Origin: Streptomyces spinoverrucosus
GTDB taxonomy: Bacteria; Actinomycetota; Actinomycetes; Streptomycetales; Streptomycetaceae
Direction of reading: 5' to 3'
NCBI RefSeq assembly: GCF_015712165.1
Contig: NZ_JADPZX010000001.1
Span: 2,170,001 to 2,234,000 of the forward strand
DNA length: 64,000 nucleotides
Shown piece by piece: positions 47,783-56,262 of this stretch; positions within the stretch are counted from its first letter, which is position 1; the number at the start of each line of letters is the position of its first letter. A program made the translations under genes and the position numbers. The notes beneath the pieces were generated by a model. The model worked only from the letters and a program-made list of their open reading frames with translations. It was not told the DNA's origin and did not search any database.

Positions 47783-48606
47783 TTGACGGCTCCACTCGTG
47801 ATTCCGGACACGATCTTTCGCTGGGCCACCAGGAACACGGCGACCATCGGCAGGCTCATCACCACGACGTAGGCGAAGACGAGATGCCAGTTGTTGAGAT
47901 AGAGCTGGGCACTGGCGACCTTGTAGAGGTTGAGCGGGAGGGTCGCCCGCTCTCCGCCGCCGAGGACGAAGAACGCGTAGAAGATGTCGCTCCAGGCGTA
48001 GAGCATCACCATGATCGTCGCGGTCGCGATGACGGGCCTGAGCAGCGGCAGGATGATGCGCAGGAAGATCCGAAGCGGCCTGGCGCCGTCCATCCGCGCG
48101 GCCTCCTCCAGCTCCGTGGGGATCGTCCGGATGAAGCCGGTCATGAAGAAGATGGAGGTCGAGAGGTACATGCCGGTGTAGACGGCGATCATTCCGGGGC
48201 GGGTGCCCGCCAGGCCGAGCTGGCGCAGCTCCATCACGATGGTGATGACGGCGGGCGGCAGCAGCAGTCCGCTGATGCAGAGCGCGTACGCCGCCGAGAC
48301 CAGCCTCGACCTGCGGCGCGCGAAGACCCAGGCGGCGCCCGCGCCGAGGATCAGCACGAGGACGACCGACGGCACCACCACGAGCAGGGAGTTGAGGAAG
48401 CCGCGCAGCATCTCGCCCTGACTGACGGCGTCCTGGTAGTTGCCGCCCGGCTGCCAGTGCCGGGGCAGGTCCAGGTTGGGCTTGACGGCCTCGGCCTGGG
48501 TCTTGGCGGACGTGACGACGACCAGCCACAGCGGTACGCCGACGGCGAGTCCGGCGAGCAGCACGACCAGGGCCGGGCGCCCGTACCGCCACACCACCGG
48601 GGTCAC
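47779..48606 (-). CDS. Carbohydrate ABC transporter permease (MalG-like)
   Basis: A 275-residue CUT1 permease with six membrane segments. The EAA loop is ELEEAARMDGARPLRIFLRI with the conserved Gly, so coupling to an ATPase is expected. GTG at 48606 overlaps the TGA of the upstream permease (GTGA). It appears intact, but its partner is truncated, so the transporter is unlikely to work. It is followed by the coupled secreted glycosidase gene. Confidence 0.9.
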   Translation of the reverse strand: MTPVVWRYGRPALVVLLAGLAVGVPLWLVVVTSAKTQAEAVKPNLDLPRHWQPGGNYQDAVSQGEMLRGFLNSLLVVVPSVVLVLILGAGAAWVFARRRSRLVSAAYALCISGLLLPPAVITIVMELRQLGLAGTRPGMIAVYTGMYLSTSIFFMTGFIRTIPTELEEAARMDGARPLRIFLRIILPLLRPVIATATIMVMLYAWSDIFYAFFVLGGGERATLPLNLYKVASAQLYLNNWHLVFAYVVVMSLPMVAVFLVAQRKIVSGITSGAVK

Positions 48607-49157
48607 AGCGTCTGCTCCCTTCGTCGCAGGCCGATGACGAGCGGGACGGCGATGGCGACGACGACCAGGAAGAGCACGAGGCTCATCGCGGAGGCCTGGG
48701 CGTACAGGCCCTGGCCGAAGATCCGGAACATGTAGATGTTGAAGACCTCGGTGGAGGCGGCGGGGCCGCCGCCGGTCGTGGCCTGCACGATGTCGAAGGT
48801 GTTCATCGAGCCGATCAGCGCGGTGGTGACGTTGAAGGTGACCGCCGGTGCGAGCATCGGCCAGCGCACCGACCGGAACGTCCGCCAGCGGCCGGCGCCG
48901 TCGCACTTCGCGGCCTCCAGCAGGTCGCCGGGTATGCCCTTCAACCCGGCGAGATAGATCAGCATGGACAGGCCCATCCACTTCCAGCCGTGGATGACCG
49001 TGACCAGGACGAGCGTCCAGGTCGTCGAGCCCAGCCACGGAATGTCCGTGCCCAGCACGGAGTTGACGGCGCCGTCCTGGTCGAGGAGGGCCTGGAAGAC
49101 GTAACCGGTCGCGAGCGCGGAGATGAGCACCGGGAGGAAGAAGACCGCCCGGAAGAG
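48603..49157 (-). pseudogene. ABC transporter permease remnant (MalF-like), N-terminus lost
   Basis: The visible in-frame sequence begins at LFRAVFFLPVLIS and has about 184 residues: four or so membrane helices and the EAA loop (DLLEAAKCDGAGRWRTF), then the normal C-terminus ending RREQTL. A CUT1 permease of this type is about 300 residues, so about 110 are absent with the start codon and first helices. The DNA upstream belongs to the binding-protein gene in another frame, joined at about 49157-49190. It is a deletion product or an assembly error; a complete protein cannot be made. Confidence 0.8.
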
Positions 49158-49189
49158 GGAGCAGGGAGCCGTCCTCGGCGATGGTGCGG

Positions 49190-49957
49190 TCCGGCGTCGA
49201 GCAGCTTCTCCTTGTACTTCTTGATCGCGCCGACGACGACCGGGTCGGTCCACTTCTCCTTGTTGCGGTTCAGGTCCGCCCACCACTGCTGGTCGAGGTC
49301 GGTGAGCTGGACCTGCATCTGCCACTGCAGGGGCCACTTGTCGCCACCTGCCTCGTAGAAGGCGGCCGCGTCCGTCCTGTCGACCACCTTGTGGCCGAGG
49401 GCGAGCAGTTCGTCGTAGGACTGCGGGAGGTCCTTCTCACTCAGGCCGGCCCGCTTGAAGACGTCCTTGTTGTAGTAGACGCCGAGCATGGCGGGGCTGG
49501 TGACGATCGCCGCGTACCGCTTGCCGTCGATGACGCCGAGGGACCTCTCGGTGTCGCCGAGCTTCGAGACCCACTCCTCGCCGTCGAGGGTGAGGAGGTT
49601 CCGCTGGGGCTGGACGAACGGCAACGTGGAGATGGACGGCTGCCAGAACATCAGGTCGGGCCGGTCGCCGGAGGCGAGCTTGGTCGGCACGTTCTGCTCG
49701 TAGAGGTCCGGGATCGCCTGCGTCTCCACCTGCGCGCCGGTGGCCTTCTCGAAGGCGTCGATGACCTGTTTCGGCGCGTTGACGGTGTTCTGCGCCGTCC
49801 ACATGGTCAGCCGTACGCCGTCCAGGCGGGCGGTGGGATCGACCGCCGCCTGCTGGTCGTCCGTACCGGCGTCGCCCGCGGTCGGGTCGCTGCACGCGGT
49901 GGCGGTCAGGGCGGAGACGCATATCAGGGCCAGCGCGGAGAGGGCTCGTCTCGTCAT
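49190..49957 (-). pseudogene. Sugar-binding lipoprotein remnant, C-terminus lost
   Basis: The first 256 residues of a CUT1 binding protein: ATG at 49957 (GAGG six bases upstream), signal with lipobox TATAC, then LTMWTAQNTVNAPKQVIDAF and ASGDRPDLMFW, typical of family 1 extracellular binding proteins. After KYKEKLLDAG the reading runs into permease DNA in a wrong frame (to 48959) with no homology. Usual length is about 420-450 residues, so roughly 170 are absent. Together with the truncated permease this fits one deletion of about 0.85 kb. Confidence 0.8.
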
Positions 49958-49975
49958 CGTGTACCTCACGTGTTT

Positions 49976-51046
49976 TCACGAACAGGGGTGCAGGACGGCG
50001 GTACCGGGGCGTTCAGTCGCGGGCGGGCGGCCCGAGCTCTCCCGCACCACCAGTTCCGGTACGGAGACGGGGTGCGGGGCGATCGGCGCGGACTCCTCCA
50101 GCACCCCGTGCAGCAGGGCGAACGCGGCCCGTCCGAGGCCGGCGAAGTCCAGGCGTACGGTCGTCAGGGACGGGGTCAGATAGGCGGAGTGCGGGGCGTC
50201 GTCGAAACCGGCCACGCTGATCTCGCCGGGGACGGAGCGGCCGGTCTCGTGCAGGGCGCGCAGGACGCCGAGGGCGAGGTCGTCGTTGCCGCAGAGGATG
50301 GCGGTGACGCCGGCGGACTTCGCGAGTTCGAGACCGGCCGCGTATCCGCCCGCCGGGCCCCAACTGCCTTGCAGCGAAGTGGGCTCTGGGGCTCCGGCCT
50401 CCTTCAGCGCCTGCCGCCAGCCCGTCGTGCGGGCGCTGGTGCGGCGGGTGCTGGACGGGATGGCGACGTAGTGCACGGTCTCGTGGCCGAGGGAGAGCAG
50501 ATGACGGGTCGCCTCGTAGGCGGCCTCGCGGTCGTCGGTCCACACCCAGGGCCGGTCGTCGCCGGGGCGCCCCGTGGGGGTCTCCACGACACCGACGACG
50601 GGCAGTTCGGCGGGGACGGCTTTCAGGGCCCGGACGCCGGCGGGGTCGTAGGCGATCACGATCAGCCCGCCGCCCGCGTCCGCCGCCCGCTGCACGGCGG
50701 CGGCGACGGCGGCCTCCTCCGCCGACTCCAGGACACCGATCGCCATCGTGTACGAAGCGGCGCGGGCCTCCTCCTCGATGCCCTGGAGTATGGAGGCGTA
50801 GCCGTGGTGGGTGGTGTTGGCGGTGAGCACGGTCACGGCCCGTGTGCGTCCGCTGGCCAGGGCGAGGGCGGTGGCGTTGCGGCGGAAGCCGAGTTCCTCG
50901 ATGGCGGCGAGCACGCGTTCCCGGGTGGACGGCCTGACGCTGGGGTGGCCGTTGATCACCCGGGAGACGGTCTGGTAGGAGACGCCGGCGGCGGTCGCCA
51001 CGTCCCTGATGCTCGCCGGGCGCCTTGTGTGACCGGTCACATTCAT
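49976..51046 (-). CDS. LacI-family transcriptional regulator
   Basis: A LacI-type repressor of 356 residues from the ATG at 51046. The HTH is at about residues 12-31 (SIRDVATAAGVSYQTVSRVI), hinge INGHPSVRPSTRERV; the ligand domain follows. The start is uncertain: no good ribosome site precedes the ATG, and an operator palindrome (51028-51041) overlaps its first codons. Two identical palindromes lie at its start, before the divergent GH36 gene. It is the first gene of the damaged importer operon; the binding-protein remnant starts 18 bases after its stop. Confidence 0.88.
   Translation of the reverse strand: MNVTGHTRRPASIRDVATAAGVSYQTVSRVINGHPSVRPSTRERVLAAIEELGFRRNATALALASGRTRAVTVLTANTTHHGYASILQGIEEEARAASYTMAIGVLESAEEAAVAAAVQRAADAGGGLIVIAYDPAGVRALKAVPAELPVVGVVETPTGRPGDDRPWVWTDDREAAYEATRHLLSLGHETVHYVAIPSSTRRTSARTTGWRQALKEAGAPEPTSLQGSWGPAGGYAAGLELAKSAGVTAILCGNDDLALGVLRALHETGRSVPGEISVAGFDDAPHSAYLTPSLTTVRLDFAGLGRAAFALLHGVLEESAPIAPHPVSVPELVVRESSGRPPATERPGTAVLHPCS
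51028..51041. promoter_or_regulatory. LacI-type operator A
   Basis: Perfect palindrome TGTGACCGGTCACA, inside the first codons of the LacI gene as annotated. It is identical to the second copy 27 bases away. Confidence 0.7.
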
Positions 51047-51054
51047 GCCAGGAT

Positions 51055-51068
51055 TGTGACCGGTCACA
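51055..51068. promoter_or_regulatory. LacI-type operator B
   Basis: Second perfect TGTGACCGGTCACA, in the divergent space between the LacI and GH36 genes; centre-to-centre spacing 27 bases. Confidence 0.75.
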
Positions 51069-51116
51069 TATGGGTCGTCAAGAGACCGTAACGAGGGATT
51101 CACGAGGGGGAGCACC

Positions 51117-53240
51117 TTGACCGGTAGGACGGACACGGATCTCAACGGCCCGCACAGCACGATCACTTGGGGTCATACAGCCCTGGAGACCGAGTTCGTC
51201 GTCGCCTCCGACGGGACGCTGCGACTGGTCCGGCTCGGCGATTCCGATTCCGCCGACCCGGAGTCCGCCCTCCCCCTCGTCGAAGTCACCGCCTTCGGTC
51301 ATGGAAGCGGATGGTCCGGCCCGCGTTTCACCGGCACGGCCCTCGGCGCGCGCCTGCGGTACCGGGGGCACAGCACCGAGAGGCGGGGGGACTGGGAGTG
51401 GCTGACGGTCGAACTCCACGACCCGCTGACCGGGTTGACGGCATCGGTCGAGCTCTCCTCCCCCACCGGAGTGCCGGTGCTCCGCTCCCGGGTCCGGCTG
51501 CGCAACGACGGCACCGAACCCCTCGTCGTCCAGTCCGTCAGCAGCCTGCTGCTCGGCGGCCTGCCCTCCCCCGACACGCTCGACGTCCACCGGGCCCGCA
51601 ACGACTGGCTGGCGGAGTGCCGTTGGTACGCCGAGCCGCTGCGGGCGTCGGTCGCCGACATCAACGCCGGTGCCCACCAGCACGACAGCCGGGCGGCGCT
51701 CTGCCTGGTGGGGCGCGGCAGCTGGCCCACCGACGGCCATCTGCCGATGGGGGCGCTGACCGAGCGGGGCGGGTCGGGACGGGCCTGGGTGTGGCAGGTG
51801 GAGTCCCCGGCGGGCTGGCGCTGGGACCTGGGGGAACGCGCGCACGGCACGTATCTCGCGCTGAACGGTCCCACGGACGCCGAGCACCAGTGGCGGGTGC
51901 GGCCGGCGCCGGGCGAGGAGTTCACGACGGTGTCCGGGGTGCTGGCGCTGGGCTCCGGCCTGGACGCGGCGCTGGGCGCGCTGACCTCGTACCGCCGTGC
52001 CGTACGCCGTCCGCACCCGGACCACAGCGCGCTCCCCGTCGTCTTCAACGACTACATGAACACGCTGATGGGCGACCCGACGACGGAGAAGCTGCTGCCG
52101 CTGATCGACGCGGCCGCCGAGGCCGGCGCCGAGTACTTCTGCATCGACTCCGGCTGGTACGACGACGACACGCGGGGCTGGTGGGACAGCGTCGGCGAGT
52201 GGCTGCCGTCGGCGCGGCGCTTCCCGGACGGGGGGATCGTCGCGGTCCTGGACCGGATCCGGGAGCGCGGCATGGTGCCCGGGCTGTGGCTGGAGCCGGA
52301 GGTCGTCGGGGTGCGCAGCCCGGTCGCGGCCGCGCTGCCGCCGGAGGCCTTCTTCCAGCGGGACGGCGTACGCCTCACCGAACAGGGCCGGCACCAGCTC
52401 GACCTGCGGCATCCGGCCGCCCGCGCGCACCTCGACAAGACGGTGGACCGGATCGTCGGCGACTGGGGGGTGGGCTATCTCAAGCTGGACTACAACATCG
52501 TGGTCGCCCCGGGCACCCAGGCGCCGGGGGACCTCGCGCCCGGGGCCGGGCTGCTCGGCCACGCCCGGGCGTACCTGGACTGGCTGTCCGAGGTGCAGGA
52601 CCGGCACCCCGGCCTGGTGATCGAGAACTGCGCCTCGGGCGGTATGCGGATGGACGGGGCCACCCTGGCCGTCACCCAGCTCCAGTCCACCAGCGACCAG
52701 CAGGACCCCCTGCGCTACCCGCCCATCGCCGCCGCCGCGCCGAGTGCCGTCCCGCCCGAGCAGAGCGCCGTCTGGGCCTACCCGCAGCCGGAGTTCGACG
52801 ACGACCTGATCGCCTTCACGCTGGGTGGTGCGCTGCTGGGCCGGGTCCATCTCTCCGGCCACCTCGACCGCATGTCCCGGCGGCAGCTCGGGCTCGTGCG
52901 GGACGCGGTGACGACGTACCAGGCGATCCGCGGGGACCTCGCCCGGGCGGTACCGTTCTGGCCGCTGGGTCTGCCGGGGTGGACGGACGAGTGGGTGGCG
53001 CTGGGGATGCGGGTGCCGGACGGGCCGACGTATCTCTCGGTGTGGCGGCGCGGCGGGTCCACCGCCGAACTGCGGTTGCCGCTGGGCCACCTGGCGGGGC
53101 CGGGGATCCGCGCCGACATCCTCCATCCGTCCGCCGCCGTAGCCGACTGCGCGGTCGTGACGGCCACGGACGGGCTTCTGGTGACGCTGCCGCGCACGCC
53201 TTCGGCGCTGCTGATCCGGTGTTCCCGGACGGCCCGGTGA
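51117..53240 (+). CDS. GH36 alpha-galactosidase-type hydrolase
   Basis: A 707-residue intracellular GH36 enzyme. The N-terminal beta-supersandwich is followed by a barrel with nucleophile Asp458 (YLKLDYN) and acid/base Asp527 (STSDQQD), plus ENCASGGMRMD, typical of bacterial alpha-galactosidases (EC 3.2.1.22). TTG at 51117 has GGGGGAG 5 bases upstream. It shares an operator region with the divergent LacI gene, so alpha-galactosides, or related side groups of a plant polysaccharide, are likely inducers and substrates; some members of the family have other specificities. Confidence 0.93.
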   Translation: MTGRTDTDLNGPHSTITWGHTALETEFVVASDGTLRLVRLGDSDSADPESALPLVEVTAFGHGSGWSGPRFTGTALGARLRYRGHSTERRGDWEWLTVELHDPLTGLTASVELSSPTGVPVLRSRVRLRNDGTEPLVVQSVSSLLLGGLPSPDTLDVHRARNDWLAECRWYAEPLRASVADINAGAHQHDSRAALCLVGRGSWPTDGHLPMGALTERGGSGRAWVWQVESPAGWRWDLGERAHGTYLALNGPTDAEHQWRVRPAPGEEFTTVSGVLALGSGLDAALGALTSYRRAVRRPHPDHSALPVVFNDYMNTLMGDPTTEKLLPLIDAAAEAGAEYFCIDSGWYDDDTRGWWDSVGEWLPSARRFPDGGIVAVLDRIRERGMVPGLWLEPEVVGVRSPVAAALPPEAFFQRDGVRLTEQGRHQLDLRHPAARAHLDKTVDRIVGDWGVGYLKLDYNIVVAPGTQAPGDLAPGAGLLGHARAYLDWLSEVQDRHPGLVIENCASGGMRMDGATLAVTQLQSTSDQQDPLRYPPIAAAAPSAVPPEQSAVWAYPQPEFDDDLIAFTLGGALLGRVHLSGHLDRMSRRQLGLVRDAVTTYQAIRGDLARAVPFWPLGLPGWTDEWVALGMRVPDGPTYLSVWRRGGSTAELRLPLGHLAGPGIRADILHPSAAVADCAVVTATDGLLVTLPRTPSALLIRCSRTAR

Positions 53241-53284
53241 TCGCGGCCGCTGCTTGGGTTCGCTGGTGAAGGCGCGCGGAGCGG

Positions 53285-53314
53285 CCCGGACCGGCCCGCC
53301 GGGGCCGGCCCGGG
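53285..53314. terminator. Hairpin between GH36 and GH12 genes
   Basis: Twelve of 13 stem bases pair (53285-53297 with 53302-53314) around a 4-base loop, between converging genes. Confidence 0.7.
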
Positions 53315-53321
53315 TGGGTGC

Positions 53322-54035
53322 TCAACTGCTGCTGACGGTCAGGTTGTTGGTGGCGAAGTCCAGGCCGCCGGACGACGAGGTGATCTCGTAGCCGAACTGG
53401 ACGTCACCGATGGTCTCGTTGCCCATCCAGCCCTTGGTGTCCTTGATCCACCTCAGGATCGGCAGGATGTTGACCGAGCCGGAGGTGGAATCGGAGGTCC
53501 GCAGGAACGAGAAGACCTCGTTGGCGCCGTTGTTGCCCTTGTAGACGTTCCAGGTGTGGCCGCCGAGGGTGACGCTGCCCTGGGAGGTGCCGAGCGGGCC
53601 GACGGCTCCGTTGTAGTTGACCCAGAGCATGATCTCGTAGTCGTAGTCGGTGTCCCAGATGTCGTACGACGTGTTGTACGCGCCCGAGGACGGGACCGTG
53701 ACGTTGTAGTTGCTGGTGAGGGAGCCGAGAGAGGTGATCGTCTTGTTGATCACCTTCTTGGAGTTGGGGTACGACTTGATGCCACCGGTGTTGGGGTGGT
53801 TGGCCCAGACGCCCCAGTTGGTGCCGGAGTTGGCCCAGATGCACTGGCTGCCGGCGCCGGAGCCCCAGATGTTGTTGTAGAGCGTGTAGCCGTTCAGGTT
53901 CGTGTTGCCCCACTGGTCGCAGGAGTTCCAGACGGCGGCGTGGGCGGGGGCGGAGGCGAGGCCGACCGTCGCGCCGAGCGCCAGGGCCGGGGCCAGCAGG
54001 GCCTTGGTGATCTTGCCGAGGGTGCGTGTTGCCAT
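53322..54035 (-). CDS. Secreted GH12 endo-glucanase/xyloglucanase
   Basis: A 237-residue GH12 enzyme, signal cleaved at AHA near residue 33. Nucleophile Glu134 in YEIMLWVN, acid/base Glu217 in QFGYEITSSSGG. It is smaller and clearly distinct from the GH12 enzyme at 41022. ATG at 54035 is followed on the DNA by the run-on of the GH95 frame, which is in another frame. It is the last gene of the GH74-GH42-GH95 operon, so it probably cuts the same polysaccharide outside the cell. Confidence 0.92.
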   Translation of the reverse strand: MATRTLGKITKALLAPALALGATVGLASAPAHAAVWNSCDQWGNTNLNGYTLYNNIWGSGAGSQCIWANSGTNWGVWANHPNTGGIKSYPNSKKVINKTITSLGSLTSNYNVTVPSSGAYNTSYDIWDTDYDYEIMLWVNYNGAVGPLGTSQGSVTLGGHTWNVYKGNNGANEVFSFLRTSDSTSGSVNILPILRWIKDTKGWMGNETIGDVQFGYEITSSSGGLDFATNNLTVSSS

Positions 54036-54062
54036 GGTGTCCCTTCCATGGGTGGGGGGAAA

Positions 54063-56262
54063 TTACGGGGTCTCCTGCGCCCCCCAGGGTGAGGACGCAG
54101 GCCTCTCCGGCGACGAGGTCGAGCGGCTGCGCGCCGGAGGAAGTCCTGACGTCGACGCGGTGGCCGCGGGTGGGGCGGATCCGCGCTGTGGCGCCGTCCG
54201 GGCTCCAGGTGAGGTCGACCTCGGCCCCGAAGCGGGTGCGGATGCCCCGGAGGTGGCCCTGCGGCAGGGCCGGCGGGAGCGCGGGGAGCAGGACCAGACG
54301 GTCCGGGGTCGACTGGATCAGCATCTCGATCAGCACGGCCGGGAGGGCGTGCGCGGCGTCCGCGTTGTAGACGTCCCGGTGGGGGTAGTGCGCGCTCATC
54401 AGGGATGCGTGGAAGTAGTCGCCCCGCAGCACCTGGCCGAGCGCGTCGGCGACCCGTTCGCCGTCCCGGAGGCGGGCGGCGATCAGGGCGTGGTGCAGGT
54501 GGCCGTGCGCGGAGTCGTTCTCGGCGCCGCGCAGTTCGAGGGCGCGGTGGGCGGCGGCCGCGAGGTCGGGGGTGTCGTACGGGTTGATCTCGTCCAGCGG
54601 CCAGACGCCGTAGAGGTGGCTGAGGTGCCGGTGGTCGTAGGAGTCCTCCAGCCCCGGCCAGGCCCATTCGGCGAGCGCGCCGTCGGCGTTGATCCGGTGG
54701 GGTGGAAGACGGTCGGCGAGGGCACGCCAGTGGGGGGCCTTTTCCGGGTGGTACTCGGCTGCCGTGCGCAGGGCGTGCCGGGCTGCGGAGAGGTCCATGG
54801 CCGCGTTGATCGCACCCCAACCGGCATTGGCGGGGCGGTTCTCGGGCGAGTAGGAGGGGACGACGACCAGGTGGCCGTCGGCGTCGGTGCGGGTGAGGAA
54901 GTCCTCGTAGAACTGGGCGAGTTCGGCGAGCACGGCGGCGGTACGGGGGTCGTGTGCGCCACGCGTCTCGTCGTGGTCGACGAGGGGTTTGAGCAGCCAG
55001 TCGGCGCCGGCGGTCCACAGGTGCAGGGGGTATTCGCGCGAGAAGTGGTACGCCGACCCGGACTCGCCGTCGGTGTGCGTGGGGGCGGCGACACCCCGGA
55101 CGCCGAAGATCGCGCGGGCGTTGTCGCGCCAGTCGGGGAGCTGACGGTGGATCAAGTCGGCGTGCGCATCGATGACTTCCGGGAGGGCGGCGGCCGGGGC
55201 GGCGGCCGTCTGGAGGTTGAGGTTGGCGTTGGTGGTGAAGGCGCCGGACCAGGCGGTGTTCCAGTCGCCGGTCCACAGCCCGGTGAGCCGGGGCGGGTTC
55301 AGGCCGCTGGAGGAGAGCAGGTGGTAGCGGCCGGCGGCGAAGAGGCGTTCGAGGAGCGCGGGGCTCTTGGGGTGCTTGAGCAGTTCGGAGCCGGGGAGGG
55401 CGCGTTCGTCCGGGTCGGCGGCGAGGTCGAGGGTGACGCGGGTGTAGGCGGTGCGGTGGTGCGCGAGGTGCCGGGCGAGCAGGTCGTCGTACGGCCGCGG
55501 CAGCTCGCGCAGCGCCCGGGTCTCCGCCACGACGTCCAGTTCGCCGGTGTGGCGTCTGGTGCGGGTGAGGAGCAGGACGGAGGTGGCGCCCTCGACGTGG
55601 ACGCCGGGTGGGGCGAGGGTCGCGCTGCCACCGGTGACCGCGACGAGGGTGAGGCCGGTGTACGCGCGGTCGCTGTCGGGGTAGCGGGCGCGGAGGGTGA
55701 GGGCCGCGCCTTCGGGGGTGAGGAGGGAGCCGTGGCTGAGGGCCAGACCGGTGGGGGCGTTGGGTAGTTGATGGTCCTGCTGGATGTCGAGGGTCAGGCC
55801 GGGGCCGGCGACCTCCTGGACGATGACGTCGTCGGCGCGGGAGACGAAGACGCGGCTGGTCCAGTCGGAGGTGCGGGCGGTCACCTCGCCGGTCGAGAAG
55901 TCGACTTGTCTCCGGTAGCCGGTCGGCTCCCCGGCCTGGCGTCGCAGCCGTAGCTGGAAGGCCGGATGGAAGGGCTGCACCCACTGCGTCGGGCGGCCGT
56001 CCGTGAAGCCCTCCGCCGCGTTGAGGTCACCGGCGAGCAAGCGGTCCTGGAGGGCGGGGAGCTGGTCGGCCAGCCGGGGAGGGCGGGCGTGCTCGGAGCC
56101 GTTGGGGCGGACGAGGGTGTGGTGCGTGACGATGACACGGTCGTCGTTCGGATCACCGAACACGAGGACGCCGTGGTGGCCGTTGCCGCTCACGAAGGCG
56201 TCCTCCCAGCAGGCGGCCGGGTGCGGCTCCCAGGTGCCGTGGACAGGGCCCGACCCCGTCAT
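54063..56262 (-). CDS. GH95-like alpha-L-fucosidase, stop codon apparently shifted
   Basis: A GH95-type protein without signal peptide. Family features include WTGDWNTAWSGAFTTNANLN (329-348, with the N-x-N pair at 345/347), SPEN at 472-475, HRHLSHLYG at 545-553, and a conserved Asp at 635. The fold ends about residue 725, but the frame stays open for another 660 bases through the GH12 gene. Removing one G of the six-base run at 54080-54085 gives an end LGAQETP then TAA at 54063, so I give that boundary; the length is one base off a multiple of three. The ATG overlaps the GH42 stop. The DGNFG part of the active site reads DAAHA, so specificity may differ. Confidence 0.8.

Noticed and set aside
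44871..47795. Long Arg/Pro-rich frame on the minus strand overlapping the secreted glycosidase
   Set aside because: Out-of-phase reading of the glycosidase gene that continues antisense into GH31; no domain can be seen.
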